DNA of 64,000 nt from a bacterium UBP2_UBA5202 (GTDB lineage: Bacteria; Edwardsbacteria; AC1; EtOH8). The translations under genes and the position numbers were made by a program. How positions within the stretch are numbered: the first letter of the stretch is position 1; each line of letters opens with the position of its first letter. The stretch is from positions 23,251 through 87,250 of the forward strand of contig DHVS01000011.1 of NCBI GenBank assembly GCA_002412795.1, in the 5' to 3' direction. Positions 16,901 to 24,886 of this stretch are shown piece after piece. The notes under the pieces were generated by a model. It made no database searches, had not been told where the DNA came from, and saw only the letters and a program-made list of their open reading frames with translations.

Positions 16901-17181
16901 ATAAAGCCGTCCGTCGCTGTCAGCAGTTCACCGAGGATGATGAGGAATTCGTCGTTAAAGTTATTCGACTCGTGGAAGATGGTTCGCTACCGAAAGCTAC
17001 GGCCAAGAAGATCGCAGCCGCCTTGAAGAAGCCGGAAAATCTACCACCTCTCAAGGTCCTTGCCGTCCTGCGCCGTGACGTCAAGAACGAGTATTTCCAG
17101 ACCAGCCCCGCAGCACACGCCAGCCAGTCGCTCACCCCTCGTGAAGTCATTCTTTCATCATATCTTGTTAAACAGCCATGA
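13966..17181 (+). CDS. PLD-nuclease/SNF2-like helicase fusion (restriction system)
   Basis: A 1071-residue protein. The N-terminal domain (1-200) is phospholipase-D-like with one HKD-type site: VHAKLYIM (His about 136, Lys 138) and GSSNFTKAG (about 157-165). It is followed by an SF2/SNF2 helicase: Walker A VVGLGKTY (about 279-286), DESH box FIDESHRFR (about 350), VSATPLNNTP (about 380) and motif VI QRVGRVNRVDT (about 757-767). Such fusions act as the cleavage/translocation half of restriction-like systems. The methylase gene starts inside its stop codon (ATGA). No clear ribosome binding site precedes ATG 13966, and composition differs from the neighbouring AT-rich genes, which suggests separate acquisition. 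Confidence 0.85.
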   Translation: MSLDLTFITNESGKDLRDRFNVLLGKDTRYFDCLVGYFFISGFYKLYPSLIKTEKIRILVGIKTDTDIYELIQTAKAQQEFVLESHAYVRQQLPAEILSEFQRSGDSVDIEDGVRKFVDWIKSGKLEVRAYPSERVHAKLYIMTFQEGDRDKGRVITGSSNFTKAGLIDNLEFNVELKNRSDYDFAIQKFNELWAKSVDVTEDYVTTIEVKSPYAQFTPYELYLKFLYEYFRGELNLPDEIEDMYVPTGFKKLKYQEEAVLNARKVLDEYGGAFLSDVVGLGKTYMSALLAQHLNEPCLVIAPPHLLDEHNPGSWPNVFREFGVRGFLCESLGKLDSLRDRDLQKFTTVFIDESHRFRTEDTQSYEMLAQICRGKRVVLVSATPLNNTPQDILSQIKLFQPGKNSTIPNVRNLEAFFGSLRRRLEGLDRQRDHEVYFRTVQENARQTREKILKFLMIRRTRTEIERYYGEDLKKQGLKFPEVVNPEPLFYKFNKVEAEVFDETIRSLTHDFKYARYTPLAYYNGERDEQDVQSQRNLAKFMKILTVKRLESSFTAFLSTLGRFIHTYERVIAEFQKGHVFISKKHIGKIFELLESDDQEGIDRLLEEDKAEKLAAKDFMPTFIADLENDLKALKSIRNQWNKVTRDPKWESFRGILKKSPYIKDSKIIIFSESKETADYLAGKIRDEVEPKTLLYTGESLHSVREDVIANFDAKAYRPKDDYRILVATEVLAEGVNLHRSNVVINYDIPWNPTRLIQRVGRVNRVDTKFDKIHTYNFFPTDEGNDLIKLREAAEAKIHAFIQMLGADARLLTEGEEIVSHDLFARWNSKKTITGEDEAEETELKFLTEIRALRDKQPDLFERIKRLPKKARSTRVLLDEPAVQNPPALLTYFRQGKLDKFFLGTSGNQPTVELDFMTAAKILKPTDPKEPRQSIPHEFYDLLDKNKATFVIATTADAEQTSATHRGSPNDAYILKRLKDKAVRRCQQFTEDDEEFVVKVIRLVEDGSLPKATAKKIAAALKKPENLPPLKVLAVLRRDVKNEYFQTSPAAHASQSLTPREVILSSYLVKQP

Positions 17182-20100
17182 ACACCCAACAAGCCCGTTC
17201 CCGCATTGCCGAAACATTTCCCCAGCCGTTCAACCGTACAAAGTTTCTCGAATTTACGCGTAACTTGCTGAACAAGTTCGACGAGACCAAAGCGGTGCAG
17301 TGGAACGCCACCTACGTTAAGGACGCCTTTAAACCTCATGTCTCCCGGTTTGAGCGTCTCGGCACTTACACGTCGCCCGATAATGAAAAGCTTGACGTGC
17401 TGATCGTCCACCTGACCAACAAATCCAAGCTTGAGCGCACCCGAACCGCAATCCGCAACTTCGTCGCCGACCATCTTAAAACACGCGACCAAAAGGATGC
17501 AGCCCTCGTCGCGTTTGTCTCCCCTACTGAACGGCAATGGCGCTTCTCCTATGTCAGGATGGAATATACTGCCGTCGAAACAGAGTCCGGCAAGGTTGGC
17601 GTCGAGACGCGCCTGACGCCTGCCCGTCGTTATTCCTACATCGTTGGCGAAGGCGAAAGTTGCCATACTGCTCAAACCCGCTTTCTCGCCTTGCTCCAGG
17701 ATACCGAAAAAAATCCTACGCTGGCCCAACTTGAAGATTCTTTCAGCGTTGAAGCCGTCACCAAGGAATTCTTCAACCAATATGCCTCGTTGTTCGGCGA
17801 CATTGAGGCTGCGCTCCAGAAGCTCGCTGCCAAAGATCCCGTGATCGGCAAGGAGTTCAAGACTAAGAAAGTTAGCACCGTAGACTTCGCCAAGAAGCTT
17901 CTGGGCCAGATTGTGTTCCTATATTTCCTGCAAAAGAAGGGCTGGCTTGGTGTGGCGAAGGGAAAGGATTGGGGCACTGGCCCGCATGATTTCCTGCGAC
18001 GGCTAGTGGATCAATCATCTGATCAGGTACCCAATATAAATATCTTCAACGATATTCTCGAACCACTATTTTACGATACGCTGGCCACCGATCGTGGGCA
18101 TGAGGCGTTGTGCAAACATTATAAATGCCGCATCCCTTTCCTAAACGGCGGCCTATTCGAGCCGATTTGCGATTACGACTGGCGCAAGACCCACATCAAC
18201 TTGCCCAATAAGCTTTTCACCAATACCCAGCACAACGACGCCGGAGATATCGGTACGGGTGTCCTCGATGTGTTTGACCGCTACAACTTCACCGTCAACG
18301 AGGCAGAGCCGTTGGAAAAGGAAGTGGCCATCGACCCGGAAATGTTAGGCAAAGTCTTTGAAAACTTGATCGAGGAAAATCGCCGTAAAGGCCTCGGCTC
18401 GTTCTATACACCTCGCGAGATTGTCCATTACATGTGCCGGGTAAGTCTTATCAACTATCTCTACACCGCACTTAATGCTGATAAGGAAACCGTCCCACGT
18501 AAGGATGTCGAAATATTCATCCATCATGGAGAGCAAATCTCATATTACGAAGCCGTCGAGGCGCGGTCTGCTATCAAAATGCCCAAGAGCATTGAACAGA
18601 ACGCCCGAATGATTGACGAAAAGCTTTTCACCATTACCGTCTGCGATCCAGCCGTTGGATCGGGCGCGTATCCGGTGGGCATGATGGCGGAGATTGTCCG
18701 CGCGCGTTGCTCACTGACTCCCTACTTCAACGATGTTCACGACCGCACGCCTTACCACTTCAAACGCCACGCTATTCAGAACTGCCTTTATGGCGTCGAC
18801 ATTGACCACGGCGCAGTAGAGATCGCCAAACTCCGTCTCTGGCTTTCGCTCGTTGTGGACGAGGAGGACGTGAAGCAGATCAAACCGCTGCCCAATCTTG
18901 ATTACAAGATCGTAACTGGAAATTCGTTACTGGGGGTAGAGAAAACGCTGTTCAACGATCAGGCCTTCCGTCAGCTCGAAAAGTTGAAGCCTCTATTTTT
19001 TGATGAAACCGATCATGCACAGAAGGAGAAACTGAAGAAGAAAATCGGCGAATTGATCCACGAACTCACAAACGGTAAGGAGATTTTTGATTTCGAGATC
19101 TATTTTTCCGAAGTGTTCCACTCCAAGCACGGATTCGATGTGCTGCTGGCAAACCCGCCCTACGTTGGGCAGAAGGGCAACAAAGAAATCTTTCAGGAAA
19201 TCGCGCGGACAGATTTCGGGAAAAGATTCCATCAACGAAGAATGGACTTGTTCTATTATTTCATCCACCGTGCCTTGGATTTAGGCCACAGCCAAACGCA
19301 AATTGCTTTCATCACGACCAATTATTTCATTACGGCAACGTATGCCGACAAGCTCAGAAAAGATCTCTTTGAACGGGCCACTTTTCGAAGCCTGATTAAC
19401 TTCAATGAACTCCGCATCTTTGAATCTGCTCTTGGCCAGCATAACATGGTGTCTTTGTTTGAACGTGGCAAAGACCCCGACGCCAGCGTGCTTACGGCCA
19501 CCACCAAACGGGTCGGATTTGCGACGTCTTCTGTTCTGAATACGATTGTTTCAGGCCGTGATTCCGAAACTGAATACCGGGAGGTGGGGCAACCCGACCT
19601 GTATCACGGCGAACAGCACTACATAACGCTTGTCGGTAGCAGTGGGTCGGTGCGTGACCCCAAAATGGCCATCTTGGAGAAAATGGCGCGAAACGGTAAG
19701 TTGCTCGGTACACTTTGCAGCGTGTTTCAGGGAATTGTCACGGGAGCAGACAAAGTTAGCCCAAAACACGTATCTCGATTCGGGGTCAAGGCAACGCCGG
19801 GATCGGGAATATTTGTTCTGACTGAGGCTGAACTGCGGGCGTTAAGATTGGGAAAAAGGGAACTCCAATACATTCGTCCTTGGTTCAAGAATTCTGACAT
19901 CCGGCGCTATTGGTGTTCCGTGGACAATTCCTTTCACCTTATTTATCGGTCGAGCAAACACGATGAGGACGATCTGCCAGACCTAAAGAAGCATTTCGAG
20001 CAATTCAAGATACTCTTGGTAAACAGGAATGTCCGTGCTGGCGAGGTGACGCTCCCGCAATACGATGATTTTGTTCGGGGCAAAGGGCACATTGATTATG

Positions 20101-20585
20101 TGATGATCGCTTCTGCCATGAAGGCAGGAAAGTATTGCTGCATCTCCTATGCTCGTGATGAAAAACTGTTTAATGGCCCGAAAATTGTTTCGCCTCAACG
20201 CAGTCCCCAAAACACGTTTTGCTTCAATGACGTTCCTTGGTATGCAAGCGCAGATGTCTATTACATCACCACGAAAGACCCCTCGGTTTCGCTCAAATAT
20301 GTTTTGGCACTGATAAATTCGCGGCTGTATTTTCTTTGGCTCTATTTGAAAGGGAAACGGAAAGGAGAAATGCTGGAGCTTTACCAAAAGCCTCTCTCGG
20401 AAATTCCGATAAAACACATCGCTTTCGATGAGCAGAAACCTTTCATCAAACTGGTTGACCGCATACTCACGGCGAAGCAGCGGGGTGCCGAGGCGGACAC
20501 GAGAGCGATGGAGCGGGAGATAGACGAGTTGGTGTACCAGTTGTATGGGTTGAGCCAGGAAGAAATCAAAATTGTAGAGGGTTAA
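17178..20585 (+). CDS. Eco57I/type IIG-like adenine methyltransferase with specificity domain
   Basis: A 1135-residue protein. The SAM motif I DPAVGSGAY is at 490-498 and the catalytic motif IV NPPY at 659-662, giving an N6-adenine gamma-class methylase. The region after about 700 (for example YIRPWFKNSDIRRYW) matches TaqI-like target-recognition domains. In classic type IIG enzymes the N terminus carries a PD-(D/E)xK nuclease; here the N-terminal 150 residues show EKLDVLIVHL but no clear ExK, so cleavage probably lies in the partner PLD/helicase protein. It overlaps that gene by 4 nt. The pair resembles a single-chain type ISP enzyme split into two proteins. Confidence 0.85.
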   Translation: MNTQQARSRIAETFPQPFNRTKFLEFTRNLLNKFDETKAVQWNATYVKDAFKPHVSRFERLGTYTSPDNEKLDVLIVHLTNKSKLERTRTAIRNFVADHLKTRDQKDAALVAFVSPTERQWRFSYVRMEYTAVETESGKVGVETRLTPARRYSYIVGEGESCHTAQTRFLALLQDTEKNPTLAQLEDSFSVEAVTKEFFNQYASLFGDIEAALQKLAAKDPVIGKEFKTKKVSTVDFAKKLLGQIVFLYFLQKKGWLGVAKGKDWGTGPHDFLRRLVDQSSDQVPNINIFNDILEPLFYDTLATDRGHEALCKHYKCRIPFLNGGLFEPICDYDWRKTHINLPNKLFTNTQHNDAGDIGTGVLDVFDRYNFTVNEAEPLEKEVAIDPEMLGKVFENLIEENRRKGLGSFYTPREIVHYMCRVSLINYLYTALNADKETVPRKDVEIFIHHGEQISYYEAVEARSAIKMPKSIEQNARMIDEKLFTITVCDPAVGSGAYPVGMMAEIVRARCSLTPYFNDVHDRTPYHFKRHAIQNCLYGVDIDHGAVEIAKLRLWLSLVVDEEDVKQIKPLPNLDYKIVTGNSLLGVEKTLFNDQAFRQLEKLKPLFFDETDHAQKEKLKKKIGELIHELTNGKEIFDFEIYFSEVFHSKHGFDVLLANPPYVGQKGNKEIFQEIARTDFGKRFHQRRMDLFYYFIHRALDLGHSQTQIAFITTNYFITATYADKLRKDLFERATFRSLINFNELRIFESALGQHNMVSLFERGKDPDASVLTATTKRVGFATSSVLNTIVSGRDSETEYREVGQPDLYHGEQHYITLVGSSGSVRDPKMAILEKMARNGKLLGTLCSVFQGIVTGADKVSPKHVSRFGVKATPGSGIFVLTEAELRALRLGKRELQYIRPWFKNSDIRRYWCSVDNSFHLIYRSSKHDEDDLPDLKKHFEQFKILLVNRNVRAGEVTLPQYDDFVRGKGHIDYVMIASAMKAGKYCCISYARDEKLFNGPKIVSPQRSPQNTFCFNDVPWYASADVYYITTKDPSVSLKYVLALINSRLYFLWLYLKGKRKGEMLELYQKPLSEIPIKHIAFDEQKPFIKLVDRILTAKQRGAEADTRAMEREIDELVYQLYGLSQEEIKIVEG

Positions 20586-20619
20586 CCCCACACCCCCACC
20601 CACAACCTGGAGCCAAACC

Positions 20620-21423
20620 ATGATCGGCGCCATAGCTGGAGACATCATAGGCTCGGTTTATGAATATACCCCTACTAAAACCTTGGATTTCCCTTTATTC
20701 AGCCAGGATTCCGAGCTTACCGATGATACCGTCCTTACCGTGGCTGTGGCCGACTGCCTGCTGAACAAGAAGGACTATGTCAAGACATTCAGGGATTACG
20801 CCCATCGATACCCTCACTGCGGTTTTGGCGGGGGTTTTGCACATTGGGCCATTTCACCAGATCCCAAACCTTATAACAGTTGTGGCAATGGATCGGCCAT
20901 GCGGGTCAGTCCTATTGGCTTCTTCCACGATTCAATTAAAGAGGTATTGAGGGAGGCCAAAGCCAGCGCCGAGGTCACCCATAACCACCCCGAGGGCATC
21001 AAAGGAGCACAGGCCACGGCCGCCGCTGTATTTATGGCCAGGACCGGAAGCAGCAAGCCGGAGATCAAGGATTATGTCACCAAACAGTTCAGTTACAACC
21101 TGGATCGGAAGCTGGACGATATTAGAAAGACCTACGAATACGATATAACCAGCCAAGGGACGGTGCCGGAGTCCATAATAGCCTTCCTGGAGGCAAAAGA
21201 CTACGAGGACGCCATCCGCAAGGCGATTTCGCTGGGAGGGGATGCTGATACCTTGGCCTGCATCACCGGAGGGATTGCCCAGGCCTTTTACAAGCATATT
21301 CCTATCCAGGTATTAATGGAAGCCAGGAAGCGGCTGACCCCGGACCTGCTGAAGATAGTGGATCAGTTCGAGAAAAGATGCCCGGATGCTGCACCAATAT
21401 TAAAGGGACCGGGCCTGAGTTGA
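20620..21423 (+). CDS. ADP-ribosylglycohydrolase (DraG family)
   Basis: A 267-residue protein. Metal-binding motifs are intact: TDDTV near residue 38, the CGNGSAMRVSP segment, THNHPEG, and GGDADTLA near residue 208. DraG enzymes remove ADP-ribose from proteins or nucleic acids. It starts 34 nt after the methylase gene with GGAG before ATG 20620, so it may belong to the same transcript. A role in reversing ADP-ribosylation linked to defence is possible but only inferred from position. Its base composition is closer to the core genes than to the restriction genes. Confidence 0.85.
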   Translation: MIGAIAGDIIGSVYEYTPTKTLDFPLFSQDSELTDDTVLTVAVADCLLNKKDYVKTFRDYAHRYPHCGFGGGFAHWAISPDPKPYNSCGNGSAMRVSPIGFFHDSIKEVLREAKASAEVTHNHPEGIKGAQATAAAVFMARTGSSKPEIKDYVTKQFSYNLDRKLDDIRKTYEYDITSQGTVPESIIAFLEAKDYEDAIRKAISLGGDADTLACITGGIAQAFYKHIPIQVLMEARKRLTPDLLKIVDQFEKRCPDAAPILKGPGLS

Positions 21424-21970
21424 GGGCATATAGACAAACATAGTCTCTGCAGGTACCACCCAGATAGGTAAAAAGGCATATTACAAAACCCAAAAACCAG
21501 AAAAATTTCATCAGACTATAGTGTATTAGTAATTTGTGATCGGAAAAGGTCTCGAGCCTGCCGGTTCTGTACAGATAGAAGATATGCCGTTGATAAGGTT
21601 TACCCCGGAGTGGGCCAGCCCCATAGGGAAAATCTTGGAAATCAAATAAATCGATGCATACCCCGGTTCAGCAGCCCCAAAAACCAGGGTTAGCGTACAG
21701 ACTAGCTCTTTTTGACGGAATGCTATTTTGCTGTTTGTCTATTGCATTGTATATCATATAGTTACAGCGATATTTATACTTGATGGCAAGCTAACAGAGG
21801 GATAGTTCTAGCACGTCAAAACCCCTATCTGCCAATGAAAAAACGACGGGCTTTGCCCAATTGCAATCTTTTTAAAAATGCTGGCGATTGATAATATTCT
21901 GGTAATATGTGATAGGGTTAAATCGAGGGGGTGTTGTTAAAATCTGTAGGTGCCGTTTAACGGTTGTAAT
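21424..21970. other. Gene-free stretch between DraG and the mobile module
   Basis: About 550 nt without an open frame that has a ribosome binding site. The only notable element is GTGGGCCAGCCCCA at 21610-21623, repeated exactly at 23710-23723. Composition becomes AT-rich towards the right. Confidence 0.4.
21610..21623 (+). repeat. 14-nt repeat left of the XRE-Rep module
   Basis: GTGGGCCAGCCCCA, identical to 23710-23723 and in the same orientation. The pair brackets the XRE regulator and the replication gene. Confidence 0.5.
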
Positions 21971-21973
21971 AGA

Positions 21974-22000
21974 AAAGAGGAGGTTTTTAGCCTCCTCTTT
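21974..22000. terminator. Bidirectional terminator
   Basis: A 10-bp stem AAAGAGGAGG (21974-21983) / CCTCCTCTTT (21991-22000). On the plus strand it is followed by a run of T; on the minus strand by TTCTATT. It lies just downstream of the minus-strand XRE gene. Confidence 0.75.
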
Positions 22001-22003
22001 TTT

Positions 22004-22387
22004 TCATGCCTTTTTTGGTTTGCTGCTGGGTGGAATATTATCGGGTTTCCTTTTCTGCTGATTTTCTAAAAGGAATTTTGCATGCAACAGAACAGTTTTC
22101 CTTAGGTCATTGTCCAGCTTTTGGTATATATCAAAAAGCGCACCGGCCACCGGGTCAATTTTTATTATGATCTCGTTGCTTATCTTGTCAGAATCTCCAA
22201 CCAGGTAATCTATGGATACGTTCAGTGACTTTGCCAACCGCGTAAGTGATTTTGACTGGAGCTGTACCAAATCGCCGCTTTCTAACCTGGATATCGTGGC
22301 CTGGGTAATGGCAGCTTTACTGGCCAGTTCCTTTTGGGTCAAGCCAAGCTTTAACCGGCTAGCATTAATTCTGTCCTTTAACAACAT
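22004..22387 (-). CDS. XRE-family transcriptional repressor
   Basis: A 127-residue protein with an N-terminal helix-turn-helix: KLGLTQKELASKAAITQATISRLESGD is spread over about residues 13-39. The remainder (IDYLVGDSD and a helical tail) resembles phage CI-like or plasmid repressors without a peptidase domain. AAAGGAGG precedes the ATG at 22387 on the minus strand. It is transcribed from a perfect promoter at 22513-22542 that faces the promoter of the replication gene, and a dyad-like ACAGATATA / TATATCTGT pair lies in both. It most likely represses the replication gene and itself. Confidence 0.85.
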   Translation of the reverse strand: MLLKDRINASRLKLGLTQKELASKAAITQATISRLESGDLVQLQSKSLTRLAKSLNVSIDYLVGDSDKISNEIIIKIDPVAGALFDIYQKLDNDLRKTVLLHAKFLLENQQKRKPDNIPPSSKPKKA

Positions 22388-22406
22388 ATTCCTCCTTTAG
22401 GGGGTA

Positions 22407-22435
22407 TTGACAATGATATATATCTGTGGTATAAT
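22407..22435 (+). promoter_or_regulatory. Consensus promoter for the replication operon
   Basis: TTGACA at 22407-22412, 17-nt spacer, TATAAT at 22430-22435. TATATCTGT at 22418-22426 lies inside the spacer and is the inverted copy of ACAGATATA near 22504, a probable operator half-site of the XRE protein. Confidence 0.85.
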
Positions 22436-22512
22436 GAATATACATCAAGGGAATGACAAGGCGACAAATTCTGTTTGGATATTTTTTTGATATCGGCTAT
22501 GCAACAGATATA

Positions 22513-22542
22513 ATTATAATATATTTCAGGGTAATATGTCAA
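22513..22542 (-). promoter_or_regulatory. Consensus promoter for the XRE gene
   Basis: On the minus strand TTGACA (22542-22537), 18-nt spacer, TATAAT (22518-22513). ACAGATATA at 22504-22512 directly abuts the -10 element. The transcript crosses the opposing promoter at 22407-22435 before reaching the XRE start. Confidence 0.85.
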
Positions 22543-22575
22543 GGATAATTTTTAAAAAAGAAAGGAGGTCAGCAA

Positions 22576-22635
22576 ATGAAAACCAGGCACGGGGTTCCTA
22601 CCTTATATAGTAAGAATATATCGCAACAGTTTTAA
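22576..22635 (+). CDS. Possible 19-residue leader peptide
   Basis: ATG 22576 has an excellent AAAGGAGGT at 22561-22568. The 19-codon frame (MKTRHGVPTLYSKNISQQF) ends with TAA 22 nt before the replication gene. Its size, strong binding site and position between promoter and gene suggest a leader peptide or a remnant; no family is recognisable. Confidence 0.4.
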   Translation: MKTRHGVPTLYSKNISQQF

Positions 22636-22657
22636 TCACTTTATGGAGGTCCTAATC

Positions 22658-23665
22658 ATGTTAGACAGGCTAAAAGTAAGATTGGTAAATCCCTTGATTG
22701 ATCCCGACAACCAGCTACGGATTATTCCCATGGCTACTGTGGGTAATGTGCCAGGCGGTTCCTATATGTCCCTTCGGTATATTGACGGTAGCAGGGTTCA
22801 AGTTGGCAGCATTTATTACAAGGAAGAAGGTCTTTGCACAGTTACAAGCTACAACGGCTACATCTATGTCACCTTTAATCTACCCATGCTGAAATCCGGT
22901 GGGCGACACAATATATGGCCAGTAACCCAGGCTGAAGCGCGCGCCTATATCACTAATCTTTCCCGGCGTATGGCAGAGGTTGGTTTAGTCTCCGATCTCA
23001 ATACAGCCACGGTGGTAAATATTGAGCTTTTTGCCAATGCAGCTACCAGATATCCCTTTAGTGCTTTTCGGCCGCTGCTGGAGCTATTAGATATATCCCG
23101 TAGGACCAGGGCGGTGTATGACGGCAGCTATACCTTCTACAATTCGCAGCGGAAAGACATTATTTACGATAAACGTGGTGATCAGCCCGAGGAAATTGCA
23201 AAAGAGCTCCCGGAACATCTCTTGCGCTATGAATACGAGTTGAAAACCGATGATGCCGTTGAAGCCGTCTTAGGGACAAAGAACCTTGGGCAGATAATTG
23301 AAGGTTGGGAACTAATGCGTGCTAAATACATCGCTAGAATTAGGGAAGTTCTGCTGAGCGATAGCCTGAAAGTGGAGCCACCAGTACAGGGCAATCTGGA
23401 TCAGCTCATGGGGCAGAAGAAGAGGCTTGAGGTGTTACAGGCCATAGGAGCGGTTAACCTTTTAAAGCAATTTGGCAGCATTAACGCAGTCCGGGTGGAA
23501 TTACGCCGCCAGGGGTATAAAGCATGGGAGATTCGGGCTTTTTTGAGAAAGCTGAAGAAGTATGCCGGGCAGAACACCTGTACCGAGGTCAGCCTAGCCG
23601 AGCTAAGAACAGAATTATACAACAAGCTGATAGAGGGGCTTGGAGGAGGTGAACCCGAAGAATAA
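22658..23665 (+). CDS. Phage/plasmid replication protein, gene II/X (G2P) family
   Basis: A 335-residue protein; ATG 22658 is chosen because GGAGGT at 22645-22650 fits it, while ATG 22643 overlaps that site. The central region is typical of rolling-circle initiators of filamentous phages and related plasmids: NIELFANAATRYPFSAFRP, then YTFYNSQRKDIIYDKRGD and LLRYEYELK. These nick the double-strand origin. The C-terminal part is helical and basic. With the repressor, excisionase-like protein and integrase it defines an integrated, possibly excisable replicon. No coat, pI/Zot-like or other morphogenesis genes are present nearby, so it is a satellite-type or plasmid-type element rather than a full inovirus. 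Confidence 0.75.
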   Translation: MLDRLKVRLVNPLIDPDNQLRIIPMATVGNVPGGSYMSLRYIDGSRVQVGSIYYKEEGLCTVTSYNGYIYVTFNLPMLKSGGRHNIWPVTQAEARAYITNLSRRMAEVGLVSDLNTATVVNIELFANAATRYPFSAFRPLLELLDISRRTRAVYDGSYTFYNSQRKDIIYDKRGDQPEEIAKELPEHLLRYEYELKTDDAVEAVLGTKNLGQIIEGWELMRAKYIARIREVLLSDSLKVEPPVQGNLDQLMGQKKRLEVLQAIGAVNLLKQFGSINAVRVELRRQGYKAWEIRAFLRKLKKYAGQNTCTEVSLAELRTELYNKLIEGLGGGEPEE

Positions 23666-23709
23666 TGTAAACTGACCCTAACCGACGCCGGCGGGGTGAA
23701 AAGATCCCC

Positions 23710-23723
23710 GTGGGCCAGCCCCA
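23710..23723 (+). repeat. 14-nt repeat right of the XRE-Rep module
   Basis: GTGGGCCAGCCCCA, identical to 21610-21623. Here it is preceded by a GGGG/CCCC mini-hairpin (23692-23709), as might be found at a nick site. Confidence 0.5.
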
Positions 23724-23758
23724 ACAAAAATAACAAATATTAATGTATGGAGACCAGC

Positions 23759-24556
23759 ATGACCAATATCAATTACGGCAAGAAAAAACGTTTGACCGGC
23801 TTTAACGAGCTGGCTGAAGTAAAAATGAACATCAGCAAATATGGCTGCGATTACAAATGTCGTTACTGCTTTAACACGTCCCTTTGTGTATGGGGCAGGG
23901 GATTTGACCCGGCAGACCTCGATGTAACAGTAATAGATCGCGAAAAGTTAAATGCGTTGGTAGAGCTGAAAGGGGATACCGTAATATACCCCAACACGCA
24001 CGACATAACACCCAAGCACCTGGAAGCCCATCTACTCTTTATCGGGAAACTTTTGGCGGTATATCCGAAGGTGACCGTAATCTCCAAGCCCAACCTGGTA
24101 TGCATCCGGGCAATCTGCGAGGCCTTCCCGGAGCATAAGGACAAACTGACATTTTTATTCACTATTGGCACCGTGGATGACAAGGTACGAGAGTTCTGGG
24201 AACCCTACGCCCCTGGTATCCCAGAACGTGTTAAATGTCTAAAACTTGCTCATGATTTGGGTTTCAAGACCAGCGTCATTTCGGAACCTTTGCTGGATGA
24301 AACTCCGGATGGTGTTTTACAGATGGTCAAACCTTATGTGTCTGACGTCATCTGGATTGGAAAAGGGAATATGATGATGCAACGGGTATCCTGCAATGGC
24401 CATAAAGACCCGGAGACCAAGGCCAGAGTGAAACAACTTGAAGTGTGGCATTCCAAGGCCAACCTTGAGGTCATATACCAACGGCTGAAAGATGACCCGC
24501 AGATACGTTGGAAAGAAAACATACAAACAATACTCGGTCTTCGGCAGCCGAAATAA
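23759..24556 (+). CDS. Radical SAM protein (unassigned subgroup)
   Basis: A 265-residue protein; ATG 23759 has GGAG six bases upstream, which itself overlaps an earlier in-frame ATG (23747). The [4Fe-4S] motif is C30-x3-C34-x2-C37 (GCDYKCRYCFN). The rest follows a TIM-barrel pattern, with VISKPNLVCIRAI and TSVISEPLLDETPD. It resembles small radical SAM proteins of the spore-photoproduct-lyase/DUF type, but the substrate cannot be named. It sits in the mobile module between the replication protein and the excisionase-like gene, which is an unusual cargo. Confidence 0.75.
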   Translation: MTNINYGKKKRLTGFNELAEVKMNISKYGCDYKCRYCFNTSLCVWGRGFDPADLDVTVIDREKLNALVELKGDTVIYPNTHDITPKHLEAHLLFIGKLLAVYPKVTVISKPNLVCIRAICEAFPEHKDKLTFLFTIGTVDDKVREFWEPYAPGIPERVKCLKLAHDLGFKTSVISEPLLDETPDGVLQMVKPYVSDVIWIGKGNMMMQRVSCNGHKDPETKARVKQLEVWHSKANLEVIYQRLKDDPQIRWKENIQTILGLRQPK

Positions 24557-24609
24557 ATATTATACCGGGACAGGCTGTGAAAATTCGGCCCGTCCCAGAG
24601 GAGTTGAGT

Positions 24610-24813
24610 ATGAATGAGTTTAATGACAAGCCCCTACTTTGGAATGTTACCCAGGTATCTCAGGCAACCGGACTCAGCATCCACACCATCCGCTCATGGG
24701 TTTCGCAGCACCGTATTCCGTATGTCAAGATGGGTACAAGGACGATGTTTAAACCAGAGGCGATCAGGTCCTGGATCGAAGAACAACAGGTGGAACCAAT
24801 AATCGCCAGGTAA
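24610..24813 (+). CDS. Excisionase-like MerR-type HTH protein
   Basis: A 67-residue protein with the helix-turn-helix_17 pattern: LWNVTQVSQATGLSIHTIRS, then WVSQHRIPYVKMGTRTMF and PEAIRSWIEEQQ. Such small winged-helix proteins serve as recombination directionality factors (Xis) next to tyrosine integrases. GAGGAG lies before ATG 24610. The integrase gene follows 73 nt downstream. Confidence 0.8.
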   Translation: MNEFNDKPLLWNVTQVSQATGLSIHTIRSWVSQHRIPYVKMGTRTMFKPEAIRSWIEEQQVEPIIAR

Positions 24814-24886
24814 AACTGGCAATCATTAACGCTGATGGCTGCTGTACTATGCAGCGGTCACCAGCACTTTATTAAAAGGAGGGATT

